Counted from the stretch's first letter, positions 45,136-55,703 are shown. The stretch: 64,000 bases of DNA from Melioribacter sp. (GCA_020723965.1 DYHW01000001.1:668587-732586); one strand, 5' to 3'. The notes: a model not told the origin generated them from the letters alone. Translations and numbers: made by a program.

Positions 45136-46056
45136 ATGTCATTATTCAAAAAAGAAGAACTTAGGAAAGAATCAAAAACACCTCTTCTTAAATCACCAAA
45201 AGAAAAATTCATCGACTTTTGGAAAAATTTATTGTTCGCTGCTGCAGCCGCACTCTTAATTAAAACATTTTTGATAGAGACGTCCCGCGTTCCAACAGGG
45301 TCTATGGAAAAAACAATACTCATCGGAGATTTTCTTTTTGTGAATAAATTTATTTACGGTTCATCTTCACCTAGAACTATACCATTCACAAATATTGTGC
45401 TTCCATATTTTCAAATGCCTGCTGTAAGAGAACCAGAGCGTGGAGATATTGTTGTCTTCGAATATCCAGGCGACCGCGATGAATTTGCCCCAGTTGAAAT
45501 AAATAATTATGTAAAACGTTGCATTGCCCTTCCAGGTGATACAATCGAAATAAATGATAAAGTAGTATTCGTCAACGGTAGAGAAGCTCTTCGACCTTTT
45601 CATATTCAATACATCAACAATTATTGCACTCCAAAAGGTGTTGTCAACCCAAGAATATTTCCCAAAAACGCTAACTTCAATGAAGATAATTACGGACCAA
45701 TTATTATTCCACAAAAAGGTGATGTTATAAATCTTACTTTGGAAAATATTGAGCAATGGAGGACAATAATCGATAGAGAATTTGGAAGGAGAGTGGTTAC
45801 TATCGAAGGGGATCAGATTTTCATCGACGGCGCTTTGGCAAAATCTTATACTATTAAAAAAGATTATTATTTTATGATGGGGGATAATCGCGATGATAGC
45901 GCCGACAGTCGCTATTGGGGCTTTGTTCCGCGCGATAAGATTGTTGGACAGGCATTTATGATCTATTGGTCGTGGGATCCGAGCATTCCGTTTTCGGATT
46001 TTTTTAATCTACTCGGCACAGTACGTTTAAACAGAATTACAAGGTTAGTGCATTGA
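45136..46056 (+). CDS. lepB: Signal peptidase I
   Basis: Membrane serine peptidase removing signal peptides, 306 residues. Membrane segment about 31-46. Catalytic S56 in PTGSMEKT, catalytic K127 in VKRCIALPGD, and the box GDNRDDSADSRYWGFV near the C-terminus. An insertion of about 60 residues between the boxes is common in this phylum. The many signal peptides in the window are its likely substrates, apart from the lipoproteins. Confidence 0.95.
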   Translation: MSLFKKEELRKESKTPLLKSPKEKFIDFWKNLLFAAAAALLIKTFLIETSRVPTGSMEKTILIGDFLFVNKFIYGSSSPRTIPFTNIVLPYFQMPAVREPERGDIVVFEYPGDRDEFAPVEINNYVKRCIALPGDTIEINDKVVFVNGREALRPFHIQYINNYCTPKGVVNPRIFPKNANFNEDNYGPIIIPQKGDVINLTLENIEQWRTIIDREFGRRVVTIEGDQIFIDGALAKSYTIKKDYYFMMGDNRDDSADSRYWGFVPRDKIVGQAFMIYWSWDPSIPFSDFFNLLGTVRLNRITRLVH

Positions 46057-46109
46057 GCTTCCAACTCTTTCTTCTTTAACTTTGTGTAAAAATTTCTGAA
46101 AGGATAGAA

Positions 46110-48092
46110 ATGAAAAAATTTCTTTTTCTTTTAATCAGTTTATTCATTATTTCTTCTTCAGGCGCTCAAACAAAATATTTAATTTATCTTAAAGATAAAG
46201 GAGTGATGTCAAAAACTTCTTTGCAAAAATCTTCTCCGCTTTTTAAGTCCGCAGTAGAAAAATTATCACCGCAAGCAATCGATCGGCGTAAACAAGTGAT
46301 GGGTGATGATAATTATATCGCATACGAAGACCTTCCGCTTTATGAAAATTATGTAAGAGAGATTGAAGCCAGTGGAATAAAAATTGAAAATCAGCTCAAA
46401 TGGTTTAATTCTATCTCAGCATACTTAAATGAGGAACAAGTAAACTTTGCCAAAAGTCTCTCTTTTGTTGAAAAAGTTGAAAGGGTAAAAGGATTTAAGA
46501 TTGATAACCCGGTCAATGAAAAACCGATTACACAGCATTCTATATCTGCAATTCAATCTCAAGTTGGGCTAGATTATGGTCCTTCACTAACTCAAAACAA
46601 TCTTTCTGAAATTCCTGCTGTACATGATTTAGGTATAAATGGAGGGGGCGTTATTATAGGTCTTTTAGATACAGGTTTTCGTTGGAAGACTCATTCTGCA
46701 TTCAAGAACTTAAAAGTTGCAGGAGAAAGAGATTTTATCCAAAAGGATGATATAACCGCAAATCAAGCCGGAGATTTAGCATCGCAAGATGCGCATGGTA
46801 CTTCTGTATTATCTATTATCGGCGCTAATGAATCGGGCAGACTTATTGGTCCGGCATTCAATGCGACTTATTATTTAGCAAAAACAGAAGATGTTGGAAG
46901 CGAAAAGCATGTTGAAGAAGATAATTACGCCGCCGCTTTAGAGTGGATGGAAAGCAAAGGCGTTCAAATAACAAGCAGCTCTCTTGGCTACAATATTTTT
47001 GATCCGCCGGAGTTTTCTTATAGTTATGCAGATATGAACGGCAAAACTACAATTGTTGCTAAAGCCGCAAACCTTGCTTTCGAAAGGGGAATTTCTACAT
47101 TCACCGCCGCTGGAAATGAAGGAAGCAACAATTGGGGTAAAATTATTTCTCCTGCTGATGCCTTTAATATTATTTCTGTTGGCGCGGTTGATTCTAGAAA
47201 TATTGTTGTTTCTTTCAGCAGTCGTGGCCCAACATCTGATGGAAGAATAAAACCAGAAATTTTAGCTATGGGCGCTTCTGTTGTTAATGCTGCTGCAAGC
47301 ACAGGTAATTATAGCTCTGGCAACGGAACTTCTTATGCTGCTCCAATTGCTGCCGGTGTAGCTGCACTTTTGAAATCAACGTTTCCTCATCTAACAAATC
47401 ATCAAATCAGAAAAATTTTTTTAGAATGCGGAGATAATTCTGCACAACCGAATAACGATCGTGGTTACGGTTTAATTTCTGCAAAAAAAGTTATTGCTTT
47501 TCCCAATCTACAACAGCAAGGAGATGTTTTTAGACTAAATAAGATTTTCTATGATCCCAATGGCATTAAACCCAATACTGCTAAAGTGTATTATAAAATT
47601 GGCTCGCAAAACTTTCAGTCGGCTAACTTGAATTCCAGCGCTTCATCCAAATATTATTTTGATTTTCCTGCAGCTTCATTTGGGGAGACGATAGAGTTTT
47701 ATTTTACTTATCAAACAGACTCCGGGACTCTTGTGTTGGAGCCGTTAAAAGGTAATTTTAAATTTGCATATGGAAATCTAAATATCACTGCCATTTCCTC
47801 TGGTGTCAAAGATATTTTACCAACCGAATTCAGATTGCATCAAAACTATCCAAATCCTTTTAACCCAAGCACAACTATTAAATATCAAATTGCAGTTGCA
47901 AGTAAGGTTCAATTAAAAGTATATGATTTATTAGGAAGAGATTTGGCAACGCTTGTGGATGAATTACAACAACCCGGAATTTATAATTCGCAATTTTCAA
48001 TTCGCAATTATCAATTACCAAGCGGTGTTTATTTCTACACATTGCGCGCGGGAAATTTTTCACAGACAAAAAAAATGATGATTTTAAAGTGA
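46110..48092 (+). CDS. Secreted subtilisin-family (S8) protease with T9SS sorting domain
   Basis: 660 residues. Signal peptide (cleavage near SGAQT), an inhibitor-type prodomain (about 20-135), then the S8 catalytic domain with the triad D187 (LLDTGF), H229 (DAHGTSV) and S408 (GNGTSYAAP). A beta domain follows (about 480-570), then the type A sorting domain with NYPNPFNPST ending in KKMMILK. Probably exported by T9SS and surface-bound or released. The sorting domain contains an unusual stretch encoded by CAATTCGCAATT-type repeats (NSQFSIRNYQL). The gene follows lepB by 53 bases. Confidence 0.93.
   Translation: MKKFLFLLISLFIISSSGAQTKYLIYLKDKGVMSKTSLQKSSPLFKSAVEKLSPQAIDRRKQVMGDDNYIAYEDLPLYENYVREIEASGIKIENQLKWFNSISAYLNEEQVNFAKSLSFVEKVERVKGFKIDNPVNEKPITQHSISAIQSQVGLDYGPSLTQNNLSEIPAVHDLGINGGGVIIGLLDTGFRWKTHSAFKNLKVAGERDFIQKDDITANQAGDLASQDAHGTSVLSIIGANESGRLIGPAFNATYYLAKTEDVGSEKHVEEDNYAAALEWMESKGVQITSSSLGYNIFDPPEFSYSYADMNGKTTIVAKAANLAFERGISTFTAAGNEGSNNWGKIISPADAFNIISVGAVDSRNIVVSFSSRGPTSDGRIKPEILAMGASVVNAAASTGNYSSGNGTSYAAPIAAGVAALLKSTFPHLTNHQIRKIFLECGDNSAQPNNDRGYGLISAKKVIAFPNLQQQGDVFRLNKIFYDPNGIKPNTAKVYYKIGSQNFQSANLNSSASSKYYFDFPAASFGETIEFYFTYQTDSGTLVLEPLKGNFKFAYGNLNITAISSGVKDILPTEFRLHQNYPNPFNPSTTIKYQIAVASKVQLKVYDLLGRDLATLVDELQQPGIYNSQFSIRNYQLPSGVYFYTLRAGNFSQTKKMMILK
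47997..48009. repeat. CAATTCGCAATT repeat inside coding sequence
   Basis: TCAATTCGCAATT plus flanking CAATT words (about 47984-48017) lie in frame in the sorting domain of the subtilase. They match the intergenic copy at 45109. The encoded residues replace the segment that is normally an EW-x-G/N turn in this domain. Confidence 0.5.
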
Positions 48093-48099
48093 GAATAAT

Positions 48100-48741
48100 A
48101 TGAGTGGTATTCTTAATTCCGCACAGGAAATGTATCTTCATGAACTTCGCAATGAACCAGATAAATTGATCAAAGAAATGGAATTATTTGCCGCAGAGAA
48201 AAAAATTCCAATACTCGATTGGAAATCAGCCGAGTTTCTTGAGCAGATTATTTTGATTCACCGCCCCAAAAAAGTTTTAGAGATAGGGACTGCAATTGCG
48301 TACTCTTCAATTCGTATAGCTCGGCATCTTCGCTTAAAAGCATCACTTGATACTATTGAAAAAAGTAAAGATAACATCAAACTGGCAGCCGGATACATTC
48401 AACGTGCTAAGCTAATTTCTTCCATAAAAATTTTCGAAGGCGAAGCGTTTGAAATTATCCCAAAGCTCAAAATAAAATATGATTTCATCTTTCTTGATGC
48501 CGATAAACAAGATTACGAAAAACTTTTTTACTTATCATTAAATCTCTTAAAAAAAGGGGGAGTGATTTTTATTGATAATCTTTTATGGCATGGATACGTT
48601 GCATCGAAAACAGTTCCTGATGAATATCAAATATCAACAAAATTTATTCGTCAATTCAATCAACTTTTTTTGAATCAAACTGGATTAAAAACAACTATTC
48701 TTCCTATAGGAGACGGTATAGGTTTGGGAGTGAAAATATAA
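48100..48741 (+). CDS. SAM-dependent O-methyltransferase (YrrM-like)
   Basis: 213 residues, class I methyltransferase of the catechol-O-methyltransferase-like group. Motif I KVLEIGTAIAYSSI, motif II DTIEKSKDN, the metal-binding pattern FIFLDADKQDYEKL and VIFIDNLLWHG. Homologues include the YrrM/TrmR tRNA methyltransferases, which is a possible function, but the substrate cannot be fixed. It starts 7 bases after the subtilase stop and is 1 base from the next gene. Confidence 0.88.
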   Translation: MSGILNSAQEMYLHELRNEPDKLIKEMELFAAEKKIPILDWKSAEFLEQIILIHRPKKVLEIGTAIAYSSIRIARHLRLKASLDTIEKSKDNIKLAAGYIQRAKLISSIKIFEGEAFEIIPKLKIKYDFIFLDADKQDYEKLFYLSLNLLKKGGVIFIDNLLWHGYVASKTVPDEYQISTKFIRQFNQLFLNQTGLKTTILPIGDGIGLGVKI

Positions 48742-48742
48742 G

Positions 48743-49186
48743 ATGAACACAAGCAGCGCATTAACTTCGCAGCAAATCCTAACTGCTGTTGATAAACTTG
48801 CTTCCGGCCGGCTTCACTCAATAAACGATTTAGAAAGATTGATAGAACTGGCATTAACTAACAATAAACTTTCTCTCTTAGAAGAGCTATCATTCCATGC
48901 AAAATTTTCTAACAGTCTTTTGAGCATTATTCAAAAAAAGGATAGTATAATTGATGAACAATATTTTACGAAAGCTGCTAATGAGTATAAAGAAAGCATA
49001 CAAAAAGTAATATTCTTATTAAAGCAGTTGCTTGAATTTTCGAACGATTTTTTGAAATCTATTTTTAACGAAAAATATTTTCAGCTTACTCAAGAATGTT
49101 TATCAAACTTAAGCGCCCTCTGTTCGGATCTTAGTTTATTAAAACTATTTTTTAATGATCTCAAAAGCGGCTCTATCCAAAGATAG
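48743..49186 (+). CDS. Small helical protein of unknown function
   Basis: 147 residues, no signal peptide, predicted almost wholly helical (SINDLERLIELALTNNKLSLLEELSFHAKF and a C-terminal leucine-rich bundle). No family recognised. It starts 1 base after the O-methyltransferase, so it is in the same operon, and it is followed by a hairpin terminator. The coding evidence is its length, the tight spacing and normal amino-acid composition. Confidence 0.7.
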   Translation: MNTSSALTSQQILTAVDKLASGRLHSINDLERLIELALTNNKLSLLEELSFHAKFSNSLLSIIQKKDSIIDEQYFTKAANEYKESIQKVIFLLKQLLEFSNDFLKSIFNEKYFQLTQECLSNLSALCSDLSLLKLFFNDLKSGSIQR

Positions 49187-49202
49187 ACCTGCAATATCCT
49201 TT

Positions 49203-49240
49203 AAAAATGAAAAAGACTTGAAGTTAATCTCCAAGTCCTT
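49203..49240. terminator. Terminator between hypothetical gene and Rrf2 gene
   Basis: Stem GACTTG (49215-49220) / CAAGTC (49232-49237) extended by AG/CT after a mismatch. A long T-run on the minus strand (49203-49214 complement) favours termination of the Rrf2-type transcript; a weaker T-rich stretch lies on the plus side. Confidence 0.7.
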
Positions 49241-49264
49241 TCTAAAATCCTATCTGTACAAATC

Positions 49265-49693
49265 TTATTTTACTTTTTTTAGTGTTTCAGAATATTTTTC
49301 AGCAACTTCTTGCACGGTTTTGCTCGAAATAAGATTATAGATTTTATTTCTCAAATCAGCCCATTCTTCATGCAGAGGGCAAGGAGCTTCTTCAGAGCAT
49401 TCTTTCAGTCCTGTAACGCATTTTAAGTTAATAACAGGACCCTCCACTCTTTCCACAATTTCAAGAATAGAACTCTTTTTTGCAATTTCTGTTATCTTGA
49501 ACCCGCCGCCGCGTCCCTTATATGAATCAACATACCCATATTTTGCCATTCTTTGCAATATTTTTGCAAGATAATGCGCCGGGATATCTTCATGCTTTGC
49601 AATTTCGGAAGACATTATTAAGCTTTCCTTCGGCTGTCGTGCTAAAAAAAGAACCGCTCTTATTGCGTATTCTCCAGTTTTAGTATAAATCAT
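49265..49693 (-). CDS. Rrf2-family transcriptional regulator
   Basis: 142 residues. N-terminal winged helix (YTKTGEYAIRAVLFLARQP, then AKHEDIPAHYLAKILQRMAKYGYVDSYKGRGGGFKI), dimerisation helix, and a cysteine loop C-x6-C-x5-C (KCVTGLKECSEEAPCPLH) suited to a [2Fe-2S] or [4Fe-4S] cluster as in IscR/NsrR/RsrR. GAGGG upstream fixes the start. No isc or nitric-oxide genes adjoin it, so the signal is unknown. Confidence 0.9.
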   Translation of the reverse strand: MIYTKTGEYAIRAVLFLARQPKESLIMSSEIAKHEDIPAHYLAKILQRMAKYGYVDSYKGRGGGFKITEIAKKSSILEIVERVEGPVINLKCVTGLKECSEEAPCPLHEEWADLRNKIYNLISSKTVQEVAEKYSETLKKVK

Positions 49694-49815
49694 TTGTTTC
49701 CCTCGTATGTTTAATTAACGATATGCTTTAATGAATTTTAAAGGAGATAGATATCTTATAAGAAATTAAGTAAAAGAGAACTACTTGTCAAGTTATCATA
49801 TTGCTACCACTCAAA

Positions 49816-50454
49816 TTATTTTACAGCAGGTCGATATACGAATTTATCATTAACTATCAATTTTATTTTGGAATATGATAGTGATTCCAATTCTTTCTTT
49901 AATTGTTCTATTCTTTTTGATTCAATATTACAGATCATTTTGGGATTAGGGTCGAATTCATTTTTCTCAATTAAGATGGAGTATTTTGAAATTAGACGGT
50001 GAACCAAGTCCGAGAATTTGAAATCGTATTTTAGTTCAATTCCTTGATAAAGAGATAGTTCAGTTATTATTGCAGACCGTAAATTTTGAAAAGCGGATTC
50101 GTAATATGCTTTGCCGAGAAGACCTACGCCAAGTTTAACGCCGCCAAAATAGCGCACTACAATTGTAATTATGTTTGTAAGTTTAAAGTGGTTCTGCGCA
50201 TTATATATTCTAATTCCAGCAGTTCCTTTTGGCTCGCCATCGTCAGTGCATCTGAATTCTCCGTTTTGGAGCTTATAAGAATAACAATAATGAGATGCAT
50301 CATAATATTTTTTTTGAATGCTCGAAAGAGTTTTATGCGCCTTTTCTTCAGAGTTGATTTGAGCAGAAAGCCCGATAAAAAGAGAACCTTTTTCTTTTAA
50401 TCTGAACTCATACTCTGAGTTTATGGTTTTTATTGTATCAGGAAGGTTTGTCAT
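49816..50454 (-). CDS. yigZ: YigZ/IMPACT-family protein
   Basis: 212 residues. N-terminal UPF0029/IMPACT domain with hallmark HYCYSY, DDGEPKGTAGIRI and VVRYFGGVKLGVGLL; C-terminal ferredoxin-like DUF1949-type domain. Possible role in ribosome or nucleotide stress; the exact biochemical function in bacteria is not settled. Monocistronic and divergent from uvrA with 80 bases between them. Confidence 0.88.
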   Translation of the reverse strand: MTNLPDTIKTINSEYEFRLKEKGSLFIGLSAQINSEEKAHKTLSSIQKKYYDASHYCYSYKLQNGEFRCTDDGEPKGTAGIRIYNAQNHFKLTNIITIVVRYFGGVKLGVGLLGKAYYESAFQNLRSAIITELSLYQGIELKYDFKFSDLVHRLISKYSILIEKNEFDPNPKMICNIESKRIEQLKKELESLSYSKIKLIVNDKFVYRPAVK

Positions 50455-50534
50455 AATATTGTTATCTCATAAAAAATTGATTTTTTACAAAGCATTGCTT
50501 AGAATAACAGATTAAACTGCGGAAATTTATCTAA

Positions 50535-53387
50535 ATGGATTCTCGAAATAAAATTATTATAAAAGGGGCGCGTGAACATAATCTTAAAAATATTGATCTG
50601 GAAATCCCGAGAGATTCACTTGTTGTAATCACGGGGCTTTCTGGTTCTGGTAAATCATCGCTTGCCTTCGATACAATTTATGCGGAAGGACAGCGTAGGT
50701 ATATTGAATCGCTCTCTGCGTATGCACGGCAATTTCTTGGTGTTCTTGAAAAACCGGATGTTGATTTAATTGAAGGGCTGAGTCCTGCTATTTCTATTGA
50801 ACAAAAATCTACACATGGCAATCCGCGTTCTACTGTTGGAACCGTAACTGAGATTTATGATTACCTTCGGCTGCTTTACGCTCGCGTTGGAACCCCTCAT
50901 TGTTATAACTGTGGCAGAGCGGTTGAAAAACAATCTGCAGATCAAATAATTGATACTATTCTGCAAAAGTTTGATGAAAAACGAATTATTGTTTTAGCTC
51001 CGGTTGTAAGAGGAAGAAAAGGACATTATAAAGAACTGTTCCAACAAATATTGGCTGATGGTTTTATCCGCGTGCGGGTTGACGGCACAGTTCAGGAACT
51101 GAACGATTCATTAAAGGTCGACCGGTATAAAACGCACGATATAGAAATTGTTGTCGACCGTATCAAGGTAAATTCAAAAGGAAGAGATAGAATTACAGAG
51201 TCTATAGATGTAGCGCTGAACTATGGGAACGGGAATGTGATAGTGAATAATGGAGAAGAAGATAACTTTTACAGCCGCAACCTTTCATGTGTTCATTGCG
51301 GTATCAGTTTTCAGGAGTTTGCGCCAAATTCGTTCTCTTTTAACTCGCCTTATGGCGCCTGCCCCGATTGTGATGGACTAGGGGAAAAAAAGGAGCTTGA
51401 TCTCAATCTTATTATTCCCGATTGGGATAAAACAATTAACGAAGAGGGAATTGCTGCTCTTGGGAAACCGCGCAGAATTTGGTTCTTTAATCAATTAGAA
51501 ATAATTGCCGAGAAATTAGGTTTTACTTACGACACAAAGTTAAAAGACTTATCGCCTGATCAGCTCGAAATTCTTCTCAATGGGACGAAAGAAAAAATTT
51601 CATTCACTTATACTTATAGCGGCGGAAGAACTGTAACTTATATGCACAAGTTTTCCGGTCTTATCAATTATATAAAACATTATTATGAAAATACTTCGTC
51701 CGGCAAAATTAGAGAATGGGCAGAATCATTTATGAACATTGTTGTATGTTCAACTTGCAATGGAGGAAGATTAAAGAAGGAATCGCTTTCGGTAACAATA
51801 AACGATTTGAATATTTCGCAATCAACATCACTTTCCATTGAGAAGTCGAGATTTTTTTTTTCATCGTTAAAGTTAAACCCGCGGGAAGCAATTATTGCTG
51901 TTCAAATTTTGAAAGAGATCAATTCGCGGCTCGCGTTTTTGCTTAACGTTGGGTTAGATTATCTTTCGCTTAATCGTTCTGCTCGAACACTTTCGGGGGG
52001 TGAATTGCAGCGTATTCGCTTAGCAACTCAGATCGGTTCGCAGCTTGCCGGCGTGCTTTATGTCTTGGATGAACCAAGCATCGGGCTTCATCAATCGGAT
52101 AATATAAAATTGATCAGCTCTTTGAAAAATTTGCGCGACTTGGGAAATACCGTAATTGTTGTTGAACATGATAGGGAAACAATAGTTAGCTCAGATTATA
52201 TTGTCGATCTCGGCCCGCTTGCCGGCGAGAACGGCGGTAAAGTTTGCATACAAGGAGAAACCGCAAAGATTGTTAAAACCTATCACGGAAATGGAAATCA
52301 AAAGATTGATAATCAGTCACTTACGCTTCAATACCTGAATGGTAAAAAGAGGATTGAATTTTTTCATGAAAGACGAAAAGGCAACGGACACTTTCTAGAA
52401 TTATTAGGAGCTAGCGGAAATAATTTAAAGGAGATCGATTTGCAAATTCCGCTTGGCTGTTTTACGGCTGTAACTGGTGTTAGCGGTTCGGGTAAATCTT
52501 CTTTGATAAACGAAACACTTGTTAAAATATTGATGCGGAAAATTTACGCCTCAAAAGTAGTGGCTCTTCCCTTCAGAGAAATTAAAGGACTTGAACTTAT
52601 CGATAAAGTAATAGAAATAGATCAATCTCCAATTGGCAGAACGCCTCGTTCTAATCCAGCAACATACACAACGCTTTTTACACACATCAGAGATCTGTTT
52701 GCGCAACTGCCCGAATCGAAAATACGCGGTTATGTGCCGGGCAGATTTAGTTTTAATGTGGCTGGCGGTAGATGTGAAGAATGTCAAGGAGATGGAGTGA
52801 GAAAAATCGAAATGAATTTTTTGCCCGATGTTTATGTACAGTGTGAAGTTTGCAATGGAAAAAGATATAACCGGGAAACGCTTGAGATACTTTTCAAAAC
52901 AAAATCAATTGCCGATGTTTTGGATATGAGAGTTGAAGAAGCGCTTTATTTTTTTGAGGATTTGCCCGCGCTACACAGAAAAAATAAGGCGCTTTATGAT
53001 GTGGGACTGGGATATATTAGACTTGGTCAACAGGCAACTACTCTGTCCGGCGGTGAAGCACAGCGCGTTAAATTGGCAACAGAATTGAGCAAAGTACAAA
53101 CAGGAAAAACAATTTATATTTTAGATGAGCCGACAACCGGACTTCATTTTGAAGACGTGAATATTTTGTTGAAGGTGCTCAACCAACTTGTTGATAAAGG
53201 AAACACTGTTATTGTAGTTGAACATAATTTAGATGTGATAAAAGTTGCAGACTATGTTGTTGATCTTGGACCCGGCGGCGGTGAATATGGCGGAGAAGTT
53301 GTTGCTTCTGGTTCACCTGAAGAAATTGCTAACAATCCTAAAAGTATTACAGGAAAATATTTAATAAAAGAACTTGCAAGAAATTGA
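50535..53387 (+). CDS. uvrA: Excinuclease ABC subunit A
   Basis: DNA-damage recognition ATPase of nucleotide excision repair; 950 residues, full length. Two ABC modules: Walker [10 protein letters not shown] and GVSGSGKSS, signatures [14 protein letters not shown] and [14 protein letters not shown], Walker B VLDEPS and ILDEPTTG. Zinc fingers as CVHCGI/CPDC and [17 protein letters not shown]. Followed 45 bases on by an AhpD-like gene and then a nucleoside-metabolism pair, probably read through. Confidence 0.97.
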   Translation: MDSRNKIIIKGAREHNLKNIDLEIPRDSLVVITGLSGSGKSSLAFDTIYAEGQRRYIESLSAYARQFLGVLEKPDVDLIEGLSPAISIEQKSTHGNPRSTVGTVTEIYDYLRLLYARVGTPHCYNCGRAVEKQSADQIIDTILQKFDEKRIIVLAPVVRGRKGHYKELFQQILADGFIRVRVDGTVQELNDSLKVDRYKTHDIEIVVDRIKVNSKGRDRITESIDVALNYGNGNVIVNNGEEDNFYSRNLSCVHCGISFQEFAPNSFSFNSPYGACPDCDGLGEKKELDLNLIIPDWDKTINEEGIAALGKPRRIWFFNQLEIIAEKLGFTYDTKLKDLSPDQLEILLNGTKEKISFTYTYSGGRTVTYMHKFSGLINYIKHYYENTSSGKIREWAESFMNIVVCSTCNGGRLKKESLSVTINDLNISQSTSLSIEKSRFFFSSLKLNPREAIIAVQILKEINSRLAFLLNVGLDYLSLNRSARTLSGGELQRIRLATQIGSQLAGVLYVLDEPSIGLHQSDNIKLISSLKNLRDLGNTVIVVEHDRETIVSSDYIVDLGPLAGENGGKVCIQGETAKIVKTYHGNGNQKIDNQSLTLQYLNGKKRIEFFHERRKGNGHFLELLGASGNNLKEIDLQIPLGCFTAVTGVSGSGKSSLINETLVKILMRKIYASKVVALPFREIKGLELIDKVIEIDQSPIGRTPRSNPATYTTLFTHIRDLFAQLPESKIRGYVPGRFSFNVAGGRCEECQGDGVRKIEMNFLPDVYVQCEVCNGKRYNRETLEILFKTKSIADVLDMRVEEALYFFEDLPALHRKNKALYDVGLGYIRLGQQATTLSGGEAQRVKLATELSKVQTGKTIYILDEPTTGLHFEDVNILLKVLNQLVDKGNTVIVVEHNLDVIKVADYVVDLGPGGGEYGGEVVASGSPEEIANNPKSITGKYLIKELARN

Positions 53388-53432
53388 AGAAAATAGAGCG
53401 GGTTAATATTTAATAAATAATGAGGAACATAA

Positions 53433-53807
53433 ATGAAAACAACTGTTAATGAATTCAGAAATTATAGAAGCGAAATGAATGAAAGAATTCTTAATTCCGG
53501 TTTTAGAGAGTTTAACAAATTTTTTGCGCTTGATAATAAAGCTTATGTCAATGGCGCGCTTTCGGCTAAGACAAAGGAATTGATGGGCTTGGCTGTTTCT
53601 ATGGCTTTGCGCTGCAATGATTGTATCATGTATCATGTTGATAGAGCAATTCAAGAGGGTGCAACACAAGATGAACTTTATGAAACTTTTAACATTGCAC
53701 TAATTGTCGGCGGTTCGATAGTTATTCCGCACTTGCGTTATGCAATCGAAAAAATGGATGAAATATTTGAAGAGAAGAGAAATGAAAAACAAACTCCTAA
53801 TTCCTAA
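53433..53807 (+). CDS. Carboxymuconolactone decarboxylase/AhpD-like protein
   Basis: 124 residues, all-helical AhpD fold. Motif C61-x2-C64-x3-H68 (CNDCIMYH) is the redox-active pair of AhpD-type alkylhydroperoxidases. GLAVSMALR precedes it as in the family. Overlaps the next gene by 26 bases. Likely a peroxide-handling or thiol-disulfide protein; substrate not determined. Confidence 0.88.
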   Translation: MKTTVNEFRNYRSEMNERILNSGFREFNKFFALDNKAYVNGALSAKTKELMGLAVSMALRCNDCIMYHVDRAIQEGATQDELYETFNIALIVGGSIVIPHLRYAIEKMDEIFEEKRNEKQTPNS

Positions 53808-55125
53808 ACAAATTGTAACTGCCGATTCGCAGAACAGAATTTTAAAAAATCACGCCGTTGAAATTATTGATGGAAAGATTGCCGGTATCGTGGCTCTTAA
53901 AAATTTTATTATCTCTGATTATGATGGCGAACTATTAGATTATTCCCGCTTTACTTTAATTCCTGGTTTCATCCAGACTCATATTCATTTATGTCAAACA
54001 TTGTTCCGCGGATTTGCCGATGATTTAGAACTGCTCGATTGGCTTCAGAAAAGAATTTTTCCATTTGAAAATTCTCACAATAAAAATTCATTAAAAGCTT
54101 CTGTTCAATTAGGGCTGCACGATTTACTAACGGGCGGAACAACTACAATTCTTGATATGGGAACTCTTCGGCATCAAGAAATAATTTTTGAAGAACTGAT
54201 CGGATCAGGAATGAGAGCGTATGCCGGAAATTGCATGATTGACCAGAACGAGCTATACCCTGAACTTTGTGAATCAACCGATGAGAATCTTAAATCAACT
54301 TATGAGCTGGCAAAAGTTTTTCACAATTCAAACAACGGAAAAATAAAATATGGTTTTGCGCCGAGATTTGTTTTATCATGTTCGGAAAAACTTCTTAAAG
54401 AAACTAAAGAGATGATGAAAGATTTTCCGGGTTCAATCTTTCATACTCATTCATCAGAAAATAAGAAAGAGGTTGAAACTGTTCGGCAGATGACTGGAAA
54501 AGAAAATGTAGAATATTTCGATTCGATTGGGTTGCTTGATGACCATACAGTTCTTGCACACTGCATTCATCTTAAAGATAAAGAAATAAATTCACTAAAA
54601 AATAATTCCGTGCGCGTTGCGCATTGTCCTTCATCGAATCTCAAACTTGGTTCGGGCATTGCAAACATTCCTCGTTACATCAAAGAAGGAATTTCAGTAT
54701 CGCTTGGCGCAGACGGCGCGCCGTGCAACAATACTTTGAGCGCGTTTAATGAGATGCGTATTTCAGCTTTAATTCAGAAGCCAATTTATGGACCAACTTC
54801 TATGGATGCGTTAACTGTTTTTCGTTTAGCCACAATAGAAGGCGCAAAAGCTCTTCACTTGCAAAATGAAATTGGCAGTATTGAAGTCGGCAAAAAAGCT
54901 GATCTTGTTTTACTCGATCTCGAAAAAACTGACCAACCAATTCAACTTAGCGATGAACAAATTTATTCAAGTATTGTTTACTCTTCTGGTAAATCAAATG
55001 TAAAAGCAGTTTTTGCTGATGGCAATTTAATTGTAGACAATGGTAAATCTATTATTTATGATGAAGAAGAACTTGTTTCAAAAGCTAAAGATGAATTGAA
55101 TAAATTAATTGAAAGGAAAAGATGA
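53782..55125 (+). CDS. Amidohydrolase, probable adenosine-derivative deaminase (MtaD-like)
   Basis: About 447 residues from ATG 53782, chosen because a purine-rich ribosome site precedes it and MKNKLLIPKQIVTAD is the usual start; a longer frame reaches 53740. Metal ligands HxH in QTHIHL, then H in FHTHSSE, AHCIHL, and SLGADGAPCNN with the catalytic aspartate. This subgroup deaminates S-adenosylhomocysteine, methylthioadenosine or 5'-deoxyadenosine; guanine deaminase-like activities are alternatives. Overlaps rdgB by 4 bases. Confidence 0.85.
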   Translation: MKNKLLIPKQIVTADSQNRILKNHAVEIIDGKIAGIVALKNFIISDYDGELLDYSRFTLIPGFIQTHIHLCQTLFRGFADDLELLDWLQKRIFPFENSHNKNSLKASVQLGLHDLLTGGTTTILDMGTLRHQEIIFEELIGSGMRAYAGNCMIDQNELYPELCESTDENLKSTYELAKVFHNSNNGKIKYGFAPRFVLSCSEKLLKETKEMMKDFPGSIFHTHSSENKKEVETVRQMTGKENVEYFDSIGLLDDHTVLAHCIHLKDKEINSLKNNSVRVAHCPSSNLKLGSGIANIPRYIKEGISVSLGADGAPCNNTLSAFNEMRISALIQKPIYGPTSMDALTVFRLATIEGAKALHLQNEIGSIEVGKKADLVLLDLEKTDQPIQLSDEQIYSSIVYSSGKSNVKAVFADGNLIVDNGKSIIYDEEELVSKAKDELNKLIERKR

Positions 55126-55703
55126 AAATAATCTTTGCAACACAGAACAAAGGCAAAGCGAAAGAAGTAAAAGCAATCTTCGCTAATTCCCCATTCAAAA
55201 TAATTTCTCTTTATGGTCTTGGGAATGAAATTGAAATAGAAGAAACTGGTTCCACATTTCAAGAGAACTCATTCATAAAAGCCAAAGCAATATTTGATAT
55301 TTACAAAGAACCGGTAATTGCTGATGATTCAGGATTAGAAATAGAACAGCTGGATGGTCGTCCGGGTGTTTATTCTGCACGTTACGCCGGAGAGAATTGT
55401 ACTTTCGATGATAATAACTTGAAAGTAATTGAAGAACTAAAAAAATTTCCGGAACCGCACAGAGCAAAATTTATTAGTTATGCTGTTTTCTATGATGGGA
55501 AGAATAGAATTGAAACAATTGGCGAATTACACGGGCAAATTATAAAAGAACCGCGCGGAACAAACGGCTTTGGCTACGATCCTATTTTTATTCCGGATGG
55601 ATTTGATAGTACACTTGCCGAGTTATCGCTTGAGGAAAAGAATAAGATTAGTCACCGTGCAAAATCATTTCAAAAATTGAAAGAAGCGCTAGCCCGCATT
55701 TGA
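55122..55703 (+). CDS. rdgB: XTP/dITP diphosphatase (RdgB/HAM1)
   Basis: House-cleaning nucleotide pyrophosphatase, 193 residues, normal length. N-terminal FATQNKGKAKEV, ADDSGLEIEQLDGRPGVYSARYAG, and C-terminal GTNGFGYDPIF ... KNKISHRAKS. Start overlaps the preceding amidohydrolase stop (ATGA). Last ordinary gene before the accessory segment. Confidence 0.96.
   Translation: MKIIFATQNKGKAKEVKAIFANSPFKIISLYGLGNEIEIEETGSTFQENSFIKAKAIFDIYKEPVIADDSGLEIEQLDGRPGVYSARYAGENCTFDDNNLKVIEELKKFPEPHRAKFISYAVFYDGKNRIETIGELHGQIIKEPRGTNGFGYDPIFIPDGFDSTLAELSLEEKNKISHRAKSFQKLKEALARI

Noticed and set aside
47024..47302. 92-codon antisense frame in the subtilase gene
   Set aside because: Shadow of a conserved S8 catalytic domain.
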